Below, in pieces: positions 7,258 through 11,701 of a stretch of DNA of 11,701 nucleotides. The DNA is taken from NCBI GenBank assembly GCA_900543055.1, contig UQQI01000048.1, positions 1 through 11,701 on the forward strand, read 5' to 3'. Positions within the stretch are counted from its first letter, which is position 1. The number at the start of each line of letters is the position of its first letter. The stretch comes from an uncultured Mollicutes bacterium (GTDB taxonomy: Bacteria > Bacillota_I > Bacilli_A > RF39 > UBA660). The notes under the pieces are model-generated. The model searched no databases and had not been told where the DNA came from. It saw nothing but the letters and a program-made list of their open reading frames with translations. A program made the translations under genes and the position numbers.

Positions 7258-7785
7258 TTATTTGAATAATCTTTTTAAAAATCTATATGCAAGAATATAT
7301 CTGTTTCTTAAATGTTCTCCTACTCTTGGAATAAAATTATATATTATTATAAATATGAACCAAATTGAACTATAGATATTTCCTGCAAGTATTTGCCTTA
7401 AAACAAATATAGATACAACTGCAAATATTATTGTATAAATTGTTACTAAAAATAGATTTAAGACATCCTTATTTCTTCTTGATGTATCAAAATCTACTTC
7501 ATTTTTCTTTAATAATATTTCTACTTCTTGTTTAAAATTATTATATCTTTCTTCTAATTCTTCTTTTTTTTGTACTTTAGAAGATGTTTCATATTCTTCT
7601 TCTCGCATTACAATATTTCCATTTTCTTTTAAAATGATATCTGTATGGAGAAATGATTCTTTTGGTAATTCTACAAAGAAATGTTTATCTACTAACTTTA
7701 GAAATTTCTTCCTACATCTTTCTCCTATAAACGTTGCTTCATTTATGAAAGATTTCATTTCATTATTCATTTGTTTTAAAGTCAT
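7258..7785 (-). CDS. Small membrane protein with two C-terminal helices, unknown function
   Basis: I recognise no family. From the ATG at 7785 it is 175 residues: a basic amphipathic N-terminal part, a charged and probably coiled-coil stretch near 65-97, then hydrophobic segments near 108-129 and 138-154 and a basic end. Two membrane helices would put both the long N-terminal part and the short basic tail on the same side, most likely cytoplasmic by the positive-inside rule. I chose 7785 because GAGGAG lies 5 bases upstream. An in-frame ATG at 7815 would add ten residues but overlaps the end of the M23 gene and lacks a ribosome site. It starts 14 bases after the M23 stop, so the two are probably one operon, and a role near the envelope is a weak inference. 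Confidence 0.8.
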   Translation of the reverse strand: MTLKQMNNEMKSFINEATFIGERCRKKFLKLVDKHFFVELPKESFLHTDIILKENGNIVMREEEYETSSKVQKKEELEERYNNFKQEVEILLKKNEVDFDTSRRNKDVLNLFLVTIYTIIFAVVSIFVLRQILAGNIYSSIWFIFIIIYNFIPRVGEHLRNRYILAYRFLKRLFK

Positions 7786-7799
7786 TTTATCTCCTCTTT

Positions 7800-8603
7800 T
7801 TATCTTGATTCCCAACTATCTGGTACATATACGTGAACTCCTAAACCATAATAGTTTTGACTTAGTCTTCCGTTTACGTATCTAAACCAATTATTTAAAT
7901 CACTACAATTTGTATCATTTGGATCAAATAAGGCACAATCTGCTACTGCTATGTGTAAGTGTGGTCCTGTTGATTTTCCAGTTGATCCCATAAGACCTAA
8001 ACTATCATTTACTGTTACTTCTTTACCAACATATAAGCCACTTGCATATTGTGATAAATGAGCGTATTGTGAGGTGTATTTTACTCCATTTATTGTGTGA
8101 AGTATAGTTACAACTTTTGCTCCTGCTGGGTCTGTATAAATACTTGATATTACACCATTTGCAACTGGAAAGATATTTTCTGAATAAGTTCTTGGACTAG
8201 TAATATCATAAGCTGCATGTCCATAATGTGGGTACTGAGTTACTCTTCCTACTTCTGTTGGAAGTCTCCATATTTGTCTTGGTGTCTCTTGTGTTTGTTC
8301 GGTATTATTCATAACAGGAAGTTCAACTTCTTGAACATTGCCTTTTTCTGGAAGAGATACTTCAGTAACAGAGCCATTTGATTGTGTTTTATTTAATAAA
8401 TCTGAAATAATACTTGATGAGTTTTCTTTTGTTTTTACAGCTGCTTGTGCCATATCTTTTATATTAACATATTCATAGTTTATCTCATACTTTTCACCTT
8501 TTGTATATAATTCTTTTGTTTGCAAGCCTATTGATATTAAAAATAAGGCCATTGAAATAACTATAATACATTTACTCTTAATTATAAAGAAATTCGAATT
8601 CAT
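7800..8603 (-). CDS. Membrane-anchored M23 (LytM-type) metallopeptidase
   Basis: This is a zinc endopeptidase expected to cut peptidoglycan peptide bridges outside the membrane. From the ATG at 8603 it has 267 residues. A short lysine-containing start and a hydrophobic helix (12-28) form a signal anchor, and a Ser/Thr/Asn/Glu-rich linker (about 50-110) leads to the M23 domain. The ligands are present: H129 and D133 in GHAAYD, and H217 in PHLH, with H182 in YAHLS and H215 completing the active site. It is therefore likely active rather than a degenerate EnvC/NlpD-like activator. C223 and C233 could form an extracellular disulfide. A GTG at 8612 would add three codons, but it sits inside the GAGGTG ribosome site that serves the ATG. 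It shares a unit with the small membrane protein gene 14 bases downstream. Confidence 0.93.
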   Translation of the reverse strand: MNSNFFIIKSKCIIVISMALFLISIGLQTKELYTKGEKYEINYEYVNIKDMAQAAVKTKENSSSIISDLLNKTQSNGSVTEVSLPEKGNVQEVELPVMNNTEQTQETPRQIWRLPTEVGRVTQYPHYGHAAYDITSPRTYSENIFPVANGVISSIYTDPAGAKVVTILHTINGVKYTSQYAHLSQYASGLYVGKEVTVNDSLGLMGSTGKSTGPHLHIAVADCALFDPNDTNCSDLNNWFRYVNGRLSQNYYGLGVHVYVPDSWESR

Positions 8604-8629
8604 ATAATTCACCTCTATAAAACGGGCTT

Positions 8630-8658
8630 ATTATACTAAATAAGTTTTATTTTGTCAA
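8630..8658 (-). promoter_or_regulatory. Perfect-consensus sigma-A promoter of the M23 gene
   Basis: The minus strand has TTGACA (8653-8658), exactly 17 bases, then TATAAT (8630-8635). All 12 positions match consensus. Transcription should start near 8623, about 20 bases before the ATG, which leaves room for the ribosome site and nothing else. It lies 25 bases beyond the stop of the ribonuclease gene, with no obvious terminator between. Confidence 0.85.
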
Positions 8659-8682
8659 ATTTCATTATAAGTCATATTTATA

Positions 8683-10611
8683 TTATCTTCTTCTATATAC
8701 TCTTTGATAGTCTTTTAAAAACCATTCTATAGGTCCTTGTTTTGAATTTATCTCTTGAGCTCTTTTTTCTATTTCTTCCTGTAATTTTTGTAATTCTTCT
8801 TCAGTTGGTTCTTTGTCATAGCAAACTTCTAGAGCATGTTCAACAACAATATCTGCTGCTCTTCTTAATGCTGAAGTACAATGACAATAGTGATCTAAAC
8901 ATAATCCATCATGAGAACCTTCTTTGTCATACCAACCTCTTGGATATATTCCTTCAATTAATTTATATAAGTTTTTAAACTCTTTACCTCCATAACTTGA
9001 AGTTAAATTATCAATCATATCTTGAATCTTTTTAACATTTTCTTTATTTGTTTCATGGACTCTATATAGACATGGCAGATCTTTTTTAGCAAAGAATTCT
9101 GCTACTCTGTTTCCTGTTAATAACATTGCTTGATACACTATATTTTCTGCTCCTACTTTTTTTACTCTTAATTCTGATGGGTCTTTAATGTTTTCTTTTA
9201 TCTTTTTATATAGTTCAGAAATATGATGTTTACTATCTAATAGTTTTGTTACTTCTTCTAAATTATCTATTGTTTCTTGTAACTCCTTATCGTCTGTTTT
9301 ATTTTTTAAAATATCATTTACTTCGTCATAGGTCATCTTCTTATTATTTCTTATTATTGATTTGATAAATCTTTCTTTAACCACTTCTCCATTTTTATCT
9401 ATTTCAAAGTAAAATGTTCTGGCAAGCTTTGGACTTCCTTCTATTAGTGATGCTACATCTGCTGAGAAGTGATATGGAAACATAGGTATTGTTCTTTGAT
9501 AGTCATTTTCTTTTGTTTGATATTTTGCTGGTAAATATATTGATTGGTTTCTATCTAATGCCTCTTGAATAACATTTGAATCATATTGAAAATATCCTAA
9601 AACTGATGCAATATGTACTCCTAATAAGTAATTACCATTTTCTAATTTTTTACATGACAAGGCATCATCAATTTCGACTGCTGTTGGGCCATCTATTGTT
9701 ATTATATAATCATCTAATATTTCTCTATCTAACATTTCCCCTTCTTTTGGAGTCTCTACTAGGTTAGCACAATTTAGCACGTCTTCATCAAAGTATACTT
9801 GAATATTATATTTTCCAGCAATTTCAGTTATATCTTTTTTCTCATCATCTAAGCCTTTTATTTGTTCTGTTATTCTCCCTATCCATACAAGTTTATTTTT
9901 ATTCTTTTTAGCAAGTTTTTTTATACAAGTTAATTTATCAAAGCAGGCATTAATTTCTTGAAGACAAGCTTTTTTTTCTTGTTGAGATAAATAGAAATTA
10001 TCTTGATTCATAATGTATGAAATTAAATTATTATAATACATTAAGTCTTCTTCATTAAATTCTACTACACACTCTAAATATTTTCTTACCAGATTTCTAA
10101 ATAAAGATATTTCATTTTTATCTTTTATGTTTATAAGAGAAGGCATTTTATTTATAGTAAACTCTAAATATTTCATATCTTTTGTTTCATTTATTAAGTA
10201 ACTTATGAAGTCATATTGTTTAGTATCTTTGTTATCTGTCATATCTTGTAATTCTATTATTTGATTCTTTAATTTTTCAAATTCACTTTGTAAGTGTTTT
10301 AAATTAAATTTATTTTTTCCTTCACTTTCGATAGTTTCTAATTTAAATTCTAGTTTAAATAGTTTTCTTGATATTAGTTTTCTATTTACATTTTGACAAT
10401 TAGCTAATATTACTCCTAAGTATTTTAAAACTTCTATAGTTCTATCTAAACACTTTGTATCACTCATTGTATCAAGTTGTTCATTTACTAATTTAAAAAG
10501 AACATTGGCGGCATTATTCCCATTACTTTTAACAAGGTTAATAAATTCTTCATATTTTATTTTATTACCTTTTCCTTCAATGTAATTTCTTAATGCTTTT
10601 TCAATGTTCAT
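8683..10611 (-). CDS. RNB-domain (RNase II/R family) ribonuclease of unusual architecture
   Basis: This is probably a 3'-5' exoribonuclease acting on RNA in the cytoplasm. In the 642 residues the RNB core runs from about 293 to 600. It has TIDGPTAVEIDDA (D307, E313, D315, D316), VHIASV, the RVHE segment with R517, and YCHCTSALRRAAD (575-587), the equivalent of Y-x-H-x-TSPIRRYxD. Three of the four metal-binding aspartates are kept and the second is Glu. RNase R normally has cold-shock domains before RNB and an S1 domain after it. Here the first 240 residues are helical, Lys/Glu/Asn-rich and unrecognised, and the protein ends about 40 residues past the core in QRVYRRR with no S1. The ATG follows AGAAGGGGG, which lies inside the last codons of dnaI, so the two are coupled. 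I leave the symbol blank because orthology to rnr is unclear. Confidence 0.92.
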   Translation of the reverse strand: MNIEKALRNYIEGKGNKIKYEEFINLVKSNGNNAANVLFKLVNEQLDTMSDTKCLDRTIEVLKYLGVILANCQNVNRKLISRKLFKLEFKLETIESEGKNKFNLKHLQSEFEKLKNQIIELQDMTDNKDTKQYDFISYLINETKDMKYLEFTINKMPSLINIKDKNEISLFRNLVRKYLECVVEFNEEDLMYYNNLISYIMNQDNFYLSQQEKKACLQEINACFDKLTCIKKLAKKNKNKLVWIGRITEQIKGLDDEKKDITEIAGKYNIQVYFDEDVLNCANLVETPKEGEMLDREILDDYIITIDGPTAVEIDDALSCKKLENGNYLLGVHIASVLGYFQYDSNVIQEALDRNQSIYLPAKYQTKENDYQRTIPMFPYHFSADVASLIEGSPKLARTFYFEIDKNGEVVKERFIKSIIRNNKKMTYDEVNDILKNKTDDKELQETIDNLEEVTKLLDSKHHISELYKKIKENIKDPSELRVKKVGAENIVYQAMLLTGNRVAEFFAKKDLPCLYRVHETNKENVKKIQDMIDNLTSSYGGKEFKNLYKLIEGIYPRGWYDKEGSHDGLCLDHYCHCTSALRRAADIVVEHALEVCYDKEPTEEELQKLQEEIEKRAQEINSKQGPIEWFLKDYQRVYRRR

Positions 10612-10615
10612 TTTT

Positions 10616-11518
10616 TTACCCCCTTCTATTTTTACTAACTAATTCAAGCTGAACTGTAAGTTGTTTTATTCTTTCTATTATTCTTCTTGCTTTTAGTTTG
10701 TCAACTCCAGATGATGTTGTCGCAAGGGAAGTTTCTAATTCTTCTAATGTTAAGTTTGATGTAAAAAATGTTGGTAAATGATTATCCATTCTATATTGTA
10801 GAATTGGACCTAGTACTTCATCTCTTGACCAGTTACTACAGTTTTCTGCACCTATATCATCTAATAGTAATAAAGGGATTTTCTTTAATAATTCAAATTT
10901 TTCATTATAGTTTGTTCCGAATGACGCTTTTAGACTTCTTAAGAACTCTGGGTAGTATACTAAGATGCTTTTTACATTTCTTTTTGCCATCTCATTAAAT
11001 AATGAAGCAATTAGATAACTCTTTCCTGAACCGAATGATCCTGTTAAATATATACCTTTTGGTTTTTCTTCATTATTATAGTTATCCATAAATTCTTTAA
11101 AATATTTTATGATTGGAAGGCGATTTTTATCATCTTTATACATTCCTATAAATGTTGCATCTTTAATATCTTTTGGCATATCAAATAAATCTAGATTTTT
11201 TTTATAAGCATCTTCTTTATCTTGTTTTATTTTATTAGAACACATATCATATGAAAATGTTATAATGCTTTTGTCTAACATTGGTGTATATTTATAACCT
11301 TTTAATCTATTTGGACACTTATCTAGTCCTTTACAATTTAAGCACGCAAGATGTTCAGAACATGCTTCTTCTAGACTTGATGTGTATCTCATTAAGACTT
11401 CTTCTTTAATATTTAATCCGTATACAAAATCTTTAAATTCTTCTTTAGCACAAGCATCTTGAAAAGAATGAGTTAGTTCAGTCAAATCATAGTTATATAA
11501 ATCATAATTTTTTTCCAT
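10616..11518 (-). CDS. dnaI: DnaI-type primosomal helicase loader
   Basis: This AAA+ ATPase loads the replicative helicase onto DNA at origins and restarting forks. From the ATG at 11518 it has 300 residues, close to the roughly 310 of Bacillus DnaI. The N-terminal helicase-binding part carries C59, C62, C68 and C93, which fit a zinc site. The ATPase part has Walker A GSFGSGKS (K166), Walker B LLLLDD (D220, D221), sensor 1 FFTSN (251-255) and the arginine segment KARRIIERI (277-285). An in-frame ATG at 11593 would add 25 residues, but it has no ribosome site and the added stretch looks non-coding. The chosen start has GGTGGTGG just upstream. Its stop is 4 bases before the ribonuclease start. 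dnaI lying upstream of thrS matches the Bacillus order, which supports the assignment. Confidence 0.93.
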   Translation of the reverse strand: MEKNYDLYNYDLTELTHSFQDACAKEEFKDFVYGLNIKEEVLMRYTSSLEEACSEHLACLNCKGLDKCPNRLKGYKYTPMLDKSIITFSYDMCSNKIKQDKEDAYKKNLDLFDMPKDIKDATFIGMYKDDKNRLPIIKYFKEFMDNYNNEEKPKGIYLTGSFGSGKSYLIASLFNEMAKRNVKSILVYYPEFLRSLKASFGTNYNEKFELLKKIPLLLLDDIGAENCSNWSRDEVLGPILQYRMDNHLPTFFTSNLTLEELETSLATTSSGVDKLKARRIIERIKQLTVQLELVSKNRRG

Positions 11519-11701
11519 TTGACCACCACCATTTAAATTTATTTTACAAAAATTATTACAAAAAATCCATAAGTTTTTTTGTAATTTAAGCATTTTACTT
11601 ATAATTATTTTTTATGACGTAAAATTTTGTCTATTATTAAATTTTTATTTTTCTTTTAATTATGATGAATTTAACAAGCGTTTGTGCAGTAAATGAAACA
11701 C
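11519..11701 (-). other. Leader of dnaI and unresolved upstream end
   Basis: No gene can be supported in these 183 bases. A possible weak promoter for dnaI on the minus strand is TAGACA (11628-11633), an 18-base spacer and AATAAT (11604-11609), which would give a leader of about 80 bases. All three minus frames entering from the right edge stop quickly; the longest, ending with TAA at 11637-11639, could be the last 20 codons of an upstream gene (dnaB would be expected from Bacillus synteny), but this cannot be shown. An ATG on the plus strand near 11663 has no ribosome site. I saw no terminator. Confidence 0.4.

Noticed and set aside
7786..7815. Upstream ATG at 7815 for the small membrane protein
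   Set aside because: It overlaps the M23 stop and lacks a ribosome site, whereas the ATG at 7785 has GAGGAG at good spacing.
7634..7885. Plus-strand open frame across the M23/membrane protein junction
   Set aside because: It is antisense to two supported genes and has no ribosome site or recognisable motif.
11519..11593. Upstream ATG at 11593 for dnaI
   Set aside because: No ribosome site precedes it, the extra 25 residues do not resemble DnaI, and the ATG at 11518 gives the usual family length.

Overview
This is a very A+T-rich window in which every supported gene lies on the minus strand, so transcription runs from high to low coordinates. The standard genetic code fits: tryptophan is TGG, stops are TAA or TAG, and I met no in-frame TGA. 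Shine-Dalgarno sites are strong (AGGAGG, GAGGAG, AGGGGG). A DnaI-type helicase loader, a T-box riboswitch and an M23 peptidase point to a low-GC member of the Bacillota (Firmicutes), perhaps an uncultured gut lineage close to the Erysipelotrichia/Mollicutes side. The lineage is inference.

Housekeeping half (about 4560-11600), in order of transcription. First comes dnaI (helicase loader), coupled 4 bases upstream of an RNB-family ribonuclease that shows neither cold-shock nor S1 domains. Next is a perfect-consensus promoter driving a membrane-anchored M23 (LytM) endopeptidase and a small two-helix membrane protein. Then a T-box leader with its own promoter and terminator, followed by an MBL-fold hydrolase and thrS, translationally coupled. 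dnaI upstream of thrS recalls the Bacillus subtilis order dnaB-dnaI-ytxC-thrS, so this looks like an old chromosomal block with local insertions. A long hairpin terminator closes it after thrS.

Accessory half (1-4556). A good promoter starts a separate unit. Its first gene encodes a 384-residue protein made of four copies of a roughly 75-residue asparagine-rich repeat. Its second gene, 46 bases further on, encodes a very large SF2 helicase of at least 1091 residues whose C-terminus runs off the window. The helicase has a complete motor core, a roughly 540-residue N-terminal extension of unknown family with a possible ADP-ribosyltransferase-like pattern at its start, and a tail that may begin a helicase-associated repeat region like the repeats of the neighbour. 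A hairpin overlaps the stop codon between the two genes and probably tunes their ratio. This pair is the best candidate in the window for an undescribed system, possibly defence or genome maintenance, but no function can be assigned from sequence alone.

The right end (11519-11701) holds the leader of dnaI and no resolvable gene.
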